Shown here piece after piece: positions 1 to 6,005 of a stretch of 7,366 bases of DNA; positions within the stretch are counted from its first letter, which is position 1, and each line of letters starts with the position of its first letter. This DNA comes from Methylomicrobium sp. (GTDB taxonomy: Bacteria; Pseudomonadota; Gammaproteobacteria; Methylococcales; Methylomonadaceae). The position numbers were made by a program, and so were the translations under genes. Location: contig SLIO01000178.1 in assembly GCA_007135635.1 (NCBI GenBank), forward strand, positions 1-7,366. Reading direction: 5' to 3'. Below the pieces are notes generated by a model that ran no database searches, was not told the origin of the DNA, and saw only the letters and a program-made list of their open reading frames with translations.

Positions 1-734
1 CGGCAAATCAACAAATCATCGATGCGTGTGACGCCGCGCCCGGGTGCGTCGCCAATCAAGTTTCGCACGATCTCCAAAACTTCAGCCGAAGCAGGATAAG
101 CAAACAAGGTTCCGCAAGCCGAATGCCGGCTCAAACCCCAACGTGCCGCAAAGGCTAGCGCGTCCAGGTGCAATCGCTCCAAAAAAATCGGTTCGTCTTC
201 CAGCACTATGCGCCAATTTAACAAAGCTTCACCCAGTGCAAAACCTTCACCGGATGCGGGTCGACCCAATACGATGACTTCCCATGCGATGAAGCACGCA
301 CCGGAATCGATCTTTATCGTCGTTGCGGACGTCAGCCGCGCGCCTTCGTAGACGATTGTTTCTTGCGGCAGCCATTCCAAGACCGCGTTCTCTTCGATCA
401 TGATCGTGACCGACTGAGCTGCGCTGCCGCCTTCACTGCGGTAAAACTTGCCGGCGGCCGGTGTCGTGATCAAGGCATGACTGCCGCGTTCGGCTTTAGC
501 TTCGATCGTCAACCGGTCTCCGGCAACGACGCCGCCCGGCGGATGCAGTAAATACAGATGACAAACATCGCCTTCCGGATAAAAAGGCCGCTGCACCGTC
601 AACGGACCGCGATGAGTCCTGTGTCGCAATACCGTTCTGCTCTCGGTCTTCGCAAAACTGAGTCGCAGCTCAGCTTGCCAACCCTGTCGCGAATCGATCC
701 CGGATTCGCTTGCCGCGCGCCCGTCGCTGTACAC
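1..734 (-). CDS. ureD: Urease accessory protein UreD (3' end cut by window edge)
   Basis: UreD is a cytoplasmic urease maturation factor that binds apo-urease and, with UreF and UreG, helps deliver nickel to the active site. The minus frame is open from about 749 to the left edge with no frameshift. Counting from the GTG at 734, 244 residues are visible, and about 40 are probably missing from the C-terminus judging by family length. Family motifs seen include GPLTVQRPFYPEG (43-55), HPPGGVVAGD (64-73), a TTPAAGKFYRS stretch (90-100), LEWLPQE (119-125), GRPASGEGF (157-165) and GDAPGRG (228-234). There is no ATG in the N-terminal part of this frame: in-frame stops lie at 765-767 and 759-761, leaving only TTG 749, GTG 746 and GTG 734. 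I chose 734, 4 nt after the hupE stop. GTG 746 would overlap that stop by 8 bases. Either start implies coupling to hupE. Identity is very likely; the start is uncertain. Confidence 0.93.
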   Translation of the reverse strand, partial: MYSDGRAASESGIDSRQGWQAELRLSFAKTESRTVLRHRTHRGPLTVQRPFYPEGDVCHLYLLHPPGGVVAGDRLTIEAKAERGSHALITTPAAGKFYRSEGGSAAQSVTIMIEENAVLEWLPQETIVYEGARLTSATTIKIDSGACFIAWEVIVLGRPASGEGFALGEALLNWRIVLEDEPIFLERLHLDALAFAARWGLSRHSACGTLFAYPASAEVLEIVRNLIGDAPGRGVTRIDDLLIC

Positions 735-738
735 CGGA

Positions 739-1326
739 TCAAGCACCAAGCAACAGAGTCAAACTTATCGCCGCGCACGAGATGGCGACAGCAGTTCGAG
801 TCCATTTGAAAATCACGGGACTCAGTAAACCTGCCGCCAAACCGATACCGTGCAACGTGGAGGTTGAAAGCAAAAAGCCCAAGGCATAACGAGTCCGGTC
901 CGCATCGGGACCGATTTCCAAGGCATGCACATAGCCGTGGCTTAATGCGAACAAGGCGGCGACGAAGCAAGCCGGAGTCAACGCAAGGCGCCAGTCGCGC
1001 AGCACGATGAATCCCGATATGAGCACCGATAGGGCCACCCAAAGTTCAGGAGAAGCCACCGAAATACCGGCGAAGGGCAAACCTGCTCCGATAGCCATGG
1101 CCGACAAGAAACTCAAGGGCAACAACCAACGCGCCCGCCCTCCCAGTCCGAAAGCCCAGAGACCGACCGCAATCATCACCAGCAGATGATCCGGGCCGAG
1201 CAACGGATGAATAAACCCTTCGCCGAACCCATGATCCGCACCGATGCCGAGATGCGCGAAGGCCGGTATCGGTAACAGAAGTATCGAAGCGACTAGCATG
1301 ACAGTGTATTTGTTGTTAATCATCAT
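739..1326 (-). CDS. ureJ: HupE/UreJ family membrane protein, probable nickel transport for urease
   Basis: HupE/UreJ proteins are small inner-membrane proteins tied to nickel supply for hydrogenase or urease. From ATG 1326 the protein has 195 residues. It has a signal peptide with likely cleavage after AFA (about residue 24), so the mature chain would begin with a histidine. Next come the family motif HPLLGPDHLLVM (40-51), a second His-containing motif LSHGYVHALE (128-137), TSTLHGIGLAAG (155-166), and about six hydrophobic segments. His and Asp in these helices are the likely metal ligands in this family. Longer starts exist (GTG 1338, GTG 1332), but GAAGGTG at 1330-1336 looks like a Shine-Dalgarno site, which favours the ATG at 1326 or the next one at 1323. 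The gene lies between urtE and ureD, and its stop adjoins or overlaps the ureD start, so it probably serves urease rather than hydrogenase. The nickel role is inferred from family and context. Confidence 0.9.
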   Translation of the reverse strand: MMINNKYTVMLVASILLLPIPAFAHLGIGADHGFGEGFIHPLLGPDHLLVMIAVGLWAFGLGGRARWLLPLSFLSAMAIGAGLPFAGISVASPELWVALSVLISGFIVLRDWRLALTPACFVAALFALSHGYVHALEIGPDADRTRYALGFLLSTSTLHGIGLAAGLLSPVIFKWTRTAVAISCAAISLTLLLGA

Positions 1327-1481
1327 TTTCACCTTCACATAATTGTTTTATCTCGCGCAGAGACGCTGAGGCGCAGAGTTATTGCTTTTTCACGCGAAGC
1401 TTTTTTGGAGGCCCATAATATATTATTTCAACCGGTGACTCCGAAAGATGCGCGATGCTCACCCTTCACTTTTTTGCCGGA
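1327..1481. other. Intergenic region urtE-hupE, no gene
   Basis: This 155-bp gap is the only sizeable break between the urt block and the ureJ-ureD block. It holds the hupE Shine-Dalgarno site (1330-1336), a run of three 8-nt repeat units (1355-1378) and a perfect 12-bp AT palindrome, ATAATATATTAT, at 1415-1426. I see no convincing hairpin followed by a U-tract on the minus strand, so no factor-independent terminator for urtE is supported. The AT-rich stretch could supply a -10 element for a separate ure promoter, but no -35 at good spacing accompanies it. Whether ureJ-ureD is transcribed from urtA or from its own start cannot be decided from the sequence. Confidence 0.6.
1355..1378 (-). repeat. 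Three tandem 8-nt units upstream of hupE
   Basis: On the minus strand this reads CTCTGCGC, CTCAGCGT, CTCTGCGC in immediate succession. The outer two units are identical and the middle one differs at two positions. The following GAGA (1351-1354) can pair with a TCTC in the repeat to form a tiny stem. The block lies 29 nt upstream of the hupE ATG, in its untranslated leader. Motifs of this CTCTGCG type recur in intergenic regions of many bacterial genomes as I remember them. That it is a dispersed repeat here is inference, as only one copy is visible. Confidence 0.5.
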
Positions 1482-2258
1482 TCACACCGTCAAATAACGC
1501 TTGACCATTGTTTCGTTCATTTCGTCCATATCGCCCGCCGCGACGCTTCGCCCTCGCTCCATGATGCAGAAACGGTCGGCCACTTTGCGTGCGAACGGTA
1601 ATTTTTGTTCGACCAGCAAGACCGTGACCCCCATATCGTGGTTGATCGTCTTGATTGCTTCACGCACCTCATCCTTGGCCTCGTTTTTCAGCAAGGGCGT
1701 CGCAAGGCCTCTAGCCTTGTTTAAGCGAACGATCACGTCGCCGATTTCGCTGACAATATTCGGCTGTATGCCTTCAGTCGGCTCGTCCAAAATCAGCAAT
1801 CTGGGATTGAGCACCAAGGCCCGTCCAATTGCCAATTGTTGTTGCTGGCCACCTGACAAATCGCCGCCGCGCCGCCCGAGCATCTGCTTCAGCACCGGGA
1901 ATATCTCGAAAATATGCTCCGGCACTTTTTTGATGCCGTGTCTACGCGCTGCGCGCAGACCAATTTTTAGATTCTCCTCGACCGTGAGCAGTGGAAAAAT
2001 CTCGCGGCCTTGCGGCACGAAGCCGATACCCAGCTCTGCTCGTTGCTCGGGTTTCAACGTCGCGAGATCGACGCCGTCGAACAGCATTTCGCCGCTGCGC
2101 ACCGGTACTAAACCCATGATGCATTTCAGCAAGGTCGTCTTGCCGACGCCGTTACGTCCCATCAGGCAGACGCAGGCCCCTTCCGGCACCGACAACTGCA
2201 AGTCCCACAACGTGTGGCTCTCGCGGTAATATTGATTCAATGAATTGATGTTCAGCAT
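1482..2258 (-). CDS. urtE: Urea ABC transporter ATP-binding protein UrtE
   Basis: UrtE is the LivF-type ATPase subunit that pairs with UrtD on the cytoplasmic face of UrtBC to power urea import. Visible in its 258 residues are Walker A GRNGVGKTT (34-42), the Q-loop glutamine at 83, the signature LSGGQQQQ (134-141), Walker B LLILDEP with catalytic Glu159, and the D-loop region TEGIQP (161-166). The switch position carries Gln (VEQ, 218) rather than His, as is usual in LivF/UrtE. The start ATG 2258 overlaps the urtD stop by one base (TAATG) and has GGGGGA a few bases upstream. UrtE proteins are usually about 230 residues. The excess here is a segment of about 26 residues (roughly 181-206) between the D-loop helix and the strand leading to VEQ. 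The core motifs are intact, so the protein is probably functional. Confidence 0.95.
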   Translation of the reverse strand: MLNINSLNQYYRESHTLWDLQLSVPEGACVCLMGRNGVGKTTLLKCIMGLVPVRSGEMLFDGVDLATLKPEQRAELGIGFVPQGREIFPLLTVEENLKIGLRAARRHGIKKVPEHIFEIFPVLKQMLGRRGGDLSGGQQQQLAIGRALVLNPRLLILDEPTEGIQPNIVSEIGDVIVRLNKARGLATPLLKNEAKDEVREAIKTINHDMGVTVLLVEQKLPFARKVADRFCIMERGRSVAAGDMDEMNETMVKRYLTV

Positions 2259-3076
2259 TAGTCCCCCAGATACACTTGAATCACGCGCGGGTCGTTTTGT
2301 ACTTCGTCCATCGTGCCCTCGGTCAATACCGAACCTTCATGCAATACTGTGACCTTGCGTGCGATCGAGCGTACGAATTCCATGTCGTGTTCGACCACGA
2401 CGATCGAATGCTTGCCTTGCAACGACAGCAGCAATTCGGCGGTACGGTCGATCTCCTGATGCGTCATGCCGGCAACCGGTTCGTCGACCAACATCACTTT
2501 CGGCTCCTGCATCAACAACATGCCGATCTCCAGCCATTGCTTTTGTCCATGCGACAAGATCCCGGCTTGTTGTGCGCTGTGTTCGGTCAGACCGGTCGTC
2601 GTCAGCACCTCTTCGATGCGGTCGCGATGTTCGCCCTTCAGCCTTGCAAACAAAGCGGGCCAGGCGCCCTTGTCTGCCTTCATCGCCAATTCCAAATTTT
2701 CGAATACGCTCAAATTTTCGAACACGCTTGGCTTTTGAAACTTTCGGCAAATGCCGGCCTGCGCGATTGCCGGTTCGTCCATTTCGAGCAAATCGATGGT
2801 TTGACCGAAAAATACCGAACCGCTATCGGGTTTCGTTTTGCCGGTAATCACATCCATCAGCGTCGTCTTGCCGGCTCCATTCGGTCCGATCAGGCAACGC
2901 AATTCGCCGTTGTCGATATATAAGGATAGATTGTTCAATGCCTTGAAACCGTCGAAACTGACGCTGACGTCCTCAAGATAGAGTATCGTTTTGTGCGAAA
3001 CGTCGAGTTCGCCAGGTTTGACCGGCTTTCTAACGAAATCGAAGGTTTTGTACCGATCGATCAAAGGCATGGTCAT
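2258..3076 (-). CDS. urtD: Urea ABC transporter ATP-binding protein UrtD
   Basis: UrtD is the LivG-type ATPase subunit of the urea importer and acts as a pair with UrtE. The 272 residues begin with an extension of about 30 residues, as is common in UrtD. Then come Walker A GPNGAGKT (64-71), the Q-loop FQKP (Gln114), a divergent signature LSHGQKQ (174-180) that is typical of UrtD, Walker B VMLVDEP with Glu199, and the switch His230 in VVVEHDME. The ATG at 3076 overlaps the urtC stop as ATGA, with GGGGAG about 8 nt upstream. A second in-frame ATG two codons on is possible but lacks better support. Residues 117-128 are a local tandem repeat of SVFENL. Length and motifs are otherwise normal. Confidence 0.96.
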   Translation of the reverse strand: MTMPLIDRYKTFDFVRKPVKPGELDVSHKTILYLEDVSVSFDGFKALNNLSLYIDNGELRCLIGPNGAGKTTLMDVITGKTKPDSGSVFFGQTIDLLEMDEPAIAQAGICRKFQKPSVFENLSVFENLELAMKADKGAWPALFARLKGEHRDRIEEVLTTTGLTEHSAQQAGILSHGQKQWLEIGMLLMQEPKVMLVDEPVAGMTHQEIDRTAELLLSLQGKHSIVVVEHDMEFVRSIARKVTVLHEGSVLTEGTMDEVQNDPRVIQVYLGD

Positions 3077-4164
3077 GTCCGAGTCTCCCCGCTTTCCTTA
3101 GGCAATAAACCTGCCAAGCCATTCGGCATAAATACCGTTACTAAGACGAAAGTCGCACCTAATGTAAACAACCAGATTTCCGGAAGCAAGCCGGTCAACA
3201 CCGTTTTACCGTAATTGACCAGCATCGCGCCGATGATCGCGCCGTATAACGTACCTCGCCCGCCGATCGCGACCCAGACTACGATTTCCAATGAGTTCAA
3301 TGGCGAAAATTCGCTCGGGTTGATAATGCCGACCTGCGGCACATACAATGCGCCGGCAAGTCCGGCCAGCATCGCCGCAAACACGAATATCCATAGCTTG
3401 AACATTTCGACACGATAGCCCAAAAAGCGCACGCGAGCCTCATGATCGCGCACTGCGGTCACGACACGTCCCAATTTGGTGCAAGAAATCCATCTCGCCA
3501 GCAAAAATGCACCGATTAAGGTAAGTCCGGAAATCATGAATAGTGCGACTCTGACCGCTTCGGATTGTATGTTAAAGCCGAGAATGTCTTTGAAATCGGT
3601 CAGGCCGTTGTTGCCACCGAAGCCCATTTCATTGCGAAAAAACGCCAACATCAACGCATAAGTCAAAGCCTGCGTAATGATCGACAAATAAACGCCTGTC
3701 ACCCGCGAACGGAATGCGAGCCAACCGAAAACGAACGCCAACACACCCGGTGCCAAAAACACCATCGGCAGCGCGAACCAGAATTGATCGAAACCGTACC
3801 AGTACCACGGAAGTTCTTTCCAGTCTAAAAACACCATAAAATCGGGCAAAACCGGATCGCCGTAGACGCCTCGCTCACCAATTTGGCGCATCAAATACAT
3901 CCCCATCGAATAACCGCCCAAGGCAAAAAAAGCGCCATGACCGAGCGCGAGGATGCCGCAATACCCCCAAACCAAGTCGAGCGACAAGCCCAGCAACGCA
4001 AAAGTTAAATACTTGCCGAGCAAAGAAACGGTATATGCGGAAAAATGCAGCGCCGAAGCACTTGGAAAAATCGCATTGCAGAGCGGCACCAACACGGTTA
4101 GCGCGATCAACGACAGCAGCACGATATTCGCCGTCTTGTCGTTACTGATAAACAGACTCTTCAT
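3073..4164 (-). CDS. urtC: Urea ABC transporter permease UrtC
   Basis: UrtC is the LivM-type inner-membrane permease that forms the translocation path with UrtB. From ATG 4164 it has 363 residues and about nine to ten hydrophobic segments. Family landmarks are the motif around GYCGILALGHGAFFALGGY (68-86), GGNNGLTDF (183-191), the cytoplasmic coupling loop GRVVTAVRDHEARVRFLGY (232-250) that contacts the ATPase, and GGRGTLYGAIIGA (301-313). The frame is open to a TTG at 4170 that overlaps the urtB stop. I chose the ATG at 4164 because a strong GGAGG Shine-Dalgarno lies 7 nt before it, inside the end of urtB. That leaves a 2-nt gap after the urtB stop, which implies translational coupling. The 3' end overlaps urtD. 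Confidence 0.96.
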   Translation of the reverse strand: MKSLFISNDKTANIVLLSLIALTVLVPLCNAIFPSASALHFSAYTVSLLGKYLTFALLGLSLDLVWGYCGILALGHGAFFALGGYSMGMYLMRQIGERGVYGDPVLPDFMVFLDWKELPWYWYGFDQFWFALPMVFLAPGVLAFVFGWLAFRSRVTGVYLSIITQALTYALMLAFFRNEMGFGGNNGLTDFKDILGFNIQSEAVRVALFMISGLTLIGAFLLARWISCTKLGRVVTAVRDHEARVRFLGYRVEMFKLWIFVFAAMLAGLAGALYVPQVGIINPSEFSPLNSLEIVVWVAIGGRGTLYGAIIGAMLVNYGKTVLTGLLPEIWLFTLGATFVLVTVFMPNGLAGLLPKESGETRT

Positions 4165-4166
4165 GC

Positions 4167-5873
4167 TCAAGCCTCCGCCGCTCGGCCTTTTTGCGGAAAC
4201 AACCCGCGAGGACGTTTTTGAATAAACAAAATAATGAACACCAACACCAAAATCTTCGCGAGCACCGCGCCGGCATGCGGTTCGAGCATCTTGTTAGCAA
4301 TACCGAGCGAGAACCCGGCAACTAATGTGCCCCAAAGATTACCGACACCGCCGAATACGACGACCATGAACGAATCGACGATATAGCTCTGACCCAAATT
4401 CGGTCCGACATTGGTGATCTGACTCAACGCGACGCCCGCGACACCGGCGATGCCCGAGCCCAAACCGAAGGTCATCGCATCGACCCGCGCTGTCGGGATA
4501 CCCATCGCTTTGGCCATATTACGGTTTTGCGCGACGGCCCTAACTTCGAGACCGAGCCGTGTCTTCTTAAGAATTTGCAATAGCGCCGCGAATACCAACA
4601 AGCAAAACAGCACGATGTAAAAACGATTCCAAGTCAACGACAGAAAATCGTTAATCTGCCATGAGCCGCTCATCCATTCCGGCGTCGTGACGCTGCGATT
4701 CAGCGGCGAAAAAATCGAACGCACCGTTTGCTGCAAGAACAGGCTTATGCCGAAAGTCGCCAGCAAGGTTTCGAGCGGCCGCCCATATAAAAACCGAATA
4801 ATACCCCGTTCGATCGCGATACCGACAAAAGCCGAAATCATGAACGCCGCGGGAATTGCCACAATCACCGACAGACCGATATGATTTGGCATGATTTGCT
4901 GCATAACATAAGTCGTATAAGCGCCGAGCATCATCAACTCTCCGTGCGCCATGTTGATCACGCCCATCACGCCGAAGGTAATCGCCAAGCCGATCGCGGC
5001 CAGCACTAGCACCGCGCCTAGACTCAATCCGAAGAACACCGTCTCGACGCTGCTGTAAAACTGCAGCCGGGCGTCAATTTTTTTCAGTGCTGCTTGGGCT
5101 TTTTTCCTGACTTCGGTATCCGCTTCGATGAAATTGCCGGCGCTGTCCTTTTCGACCAAGGCACTCAGCCGGTTGTAGGCTTCGAGACTGTTGTATTCCT
5201 TCAAAGTGTCCATCGCGTTCAGACGGACCAATTTGTCGCTATTTTGCAGGTCATGAAGTGCAAAAATCAGGCGAATTGTCGAGAGAACATCCTCATCTTG
5301 TTCAGTCGATTCGTGCTCCTTTAACAACTCCAGTGTGTTCGCGTCGGCTGTCTTGACCATCGCATTGACCGCAGATAGCCTTACCGAAGCATCATCCGAT
5401 TGCAACTGAAGAAGAGATATTTTCTTGCGTAGCTTGGTGCGCAAGCTGTTGGTAATGTTGACTTTCAACAATGCAGAGCGCTCAACAAGACCTAAATCGA
5501 CCCCGGTCGACGCTTCGGCAATCCGGTAGCTTTGGCCACTTTCGCTAGCAATCACCGCCGTTTGCGTATCATGTAACGTATATAAGCGGCCATCCAACAA
5601 GGCTTCCAAAATTGCTAAAATCGCAGGATGTCCGGTCATGCTCAAATGTTCACTCGCCTGCTCGCGATCTTTCATGCTGCCGAGATGCAAGCGCGCCAGT
5701 GCATTGGCAAACGGATCGAGAACGGCTTCGGCTTGCTGTTCCGAGACTTCCTGATTCTCTGCCGAAAACTGAGCCGTTTCAGTGATCGACTCATCCAACG
5801 CAATACCGGGCCGGACGCAAAGCATCAATAAAGCCAACAACGACATCTGCCATTTGAACGAATTCGCTTTCAT
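4167..5873 (-). CDS. urtB: Urea ABC transporter permease UrtB with periplasmic N-terminal domain
   Basis: UrtB is the LivH-type permease partner of UrtC. At 568 residues it has two parts. Residues 1-25 are a signal peptide (basic start, leucine-rich core, PGIA before the likely cleavage). Residues 30-275 are a soluble, helical, charged stretch containing HEAT-like pieces such as SVRLSAVNAMVK and LVRLNAMDTLKEY, placed outside the inner membrane. From about 277 the permease domain has roughly eight membrane segments, with the LivH signature GVINMAHGELMMLGAY (304-319), the coupling-loop motif GLEVRAVAQNRNMAKAMGI (441-459) and FGGVGNLWGTLVAG (507-520). The long N-terminal extension is a known hallmark of UrtB compared with LivH. 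ATG 5873 is supported by AGGA 6 nt upstream. The last codons contain the ribosome binding site for urtC. Confidence 0.96.
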   Translation of the reverse strand: MKANSFKWQMSLLALLMLCVRPGIALDESITETAQFSAENQEVSEQQAEAVLDPFANALARLHLGSMKDREQASEHLSMTGHPAILAILEALLDGRLYTLHDTQTAVIASESGQSYRIAEASTGVDLGLVERSALLKVNITNSLRTKLRKKISLLQLQSDDASVRLSAVNAMVKTADANTLELLKEHESTEQDEDVLSTIRLIFALHDLQNSDKLVRLNAMDTLKEYNSLEAYNRLSALVEKDSAGNFIEADTEVRKKAQAALKKIDARLQFYSSVETVFFGLSLGAVLVLAAIGLAITFGVMGVINMAHGELMMLGAYTTYVMQQIMPNHIGLSVIVAIPAAFMISAFVGIAIERGIIRFLYGRPLETLLATFGISLFLQQTVRSIFSPLNRSVTTPEWMSGSWQINDFLSLTWNRFYIVLFCLLVFAALLQILKKTRLGLEVRAVAQNRNMAKAMGIPTARVDAMTFGLGSGIAGVAGVALSQITNVGPNLGQSYIVDSFMVVVFGGVGNLWGTLVAGFSLGIANKMLEPHAGAVLAKILVLVFIILFIQKRPRGLFPQKGRAAEA

Positions 5874-5877
5874 AAGA

Positions 5878-5907
5878 GTTCCTAAAATGAAGTGTTCCTA
5901 AAATGAA
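5878..5907 (-). repeat. Duplicated 14-bp segment carrying the urtB Shine-Dalgarno site
   Basis: The 14-mer TTCATTTTAGGAAC (minus strand) occurs twice, at 5894-5907 and 5878-5891, separated by 2 bp. The copy nearer the gene supplies the AGGA that sits 6 nt before the urtB ATG. The other copy has no start codon at a suitable distance. The copies are identical, which suggests a recent tandem duplication or selection to keep both. Confidence 0.75.
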
Positions 5908-5925
5908 TATTCAATCGCAGGGTTC

Positions 5926-5958
5926 GCACCGCGTACCTTTACAAGCGGTACGCAGTGC
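5926..5958 (-). promoter_or_regulatory. Intercistronic hairpin between urtA and urtB
   Basis: In the minus-strand RNA the arms GCAC-U-GCGUACC (5947-5958) and GGUACGC-G-GUGC (5926-5937) form a continuous 12-bp stem with one U-G wobble and a 9-nt loop. On the plus strand the same position is a C/A mismatch, so the structure is better in urt mRNA. No U-tract follows, so it does not look like a factor-independent terminator. It lies 48 nt after the urtA stop. In binding-protein operons such a structure commonly protects the 3' end of the upstream message and keeps the binding protein more abundant than the permeases. That role here is inferred. Confidence 0.6.
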
Positions 5959-6005
5959 CCGGTCAGCTTATACTCTTACCCTACCCTCCACTTCAATACA
6001 GCCGA

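Noticed and set aside
1..734. Suspected frameshift or decay in ureD, because no complete open frame covers this stretch
   Set aside because: Codon-by-codon reading of the minus strand shows one continuous frame with all expected UreD motifs; it simply leaves the window before its stop.
599..1042. Minus-strand 147-codon open frame spanning the hupE-ureD junction
   Set aside because: It runs out of frame through parts of both real genes, and both correct frames carry clear family motifs.
1389..1410. Possible terminator after urtE around the two A/T runs flanking CTTCGCG
   Set aside because: Only a 4-bp stem can form and no U-tract follows in the right orientation.
1501..2229. Long plus-strand open frame (242 codons) opposite urtE
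   Set aside because: It is the antisense shadow of a well-supported ABC ATPase gene, its translation has no recognisable motif, and it has no supporting ribosome site or neighbours on that strand.
2276..2923. Long plus-strand open frame (215 codons) opposite urtD
   Set aside because: Antisense shadow of urtD; composition reflects reverse-strand codon bias and no domain is visible.
4165..4170. TTG start for urtC overlapping the urtB stop
   Set aside because: The ATG at 4164 has a strong GGAGG at ideal spacing, so the TTG is unnecessary.
5967..5996. Possible internal promoter before urtB (TTGAAG and TATAAG with an 18-nt spacer, minus strand)
   Set aside because: Both boxes deviate from consensus and the spacing is long. 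Chance matches of this quality are common, so I do not list it as a feature.
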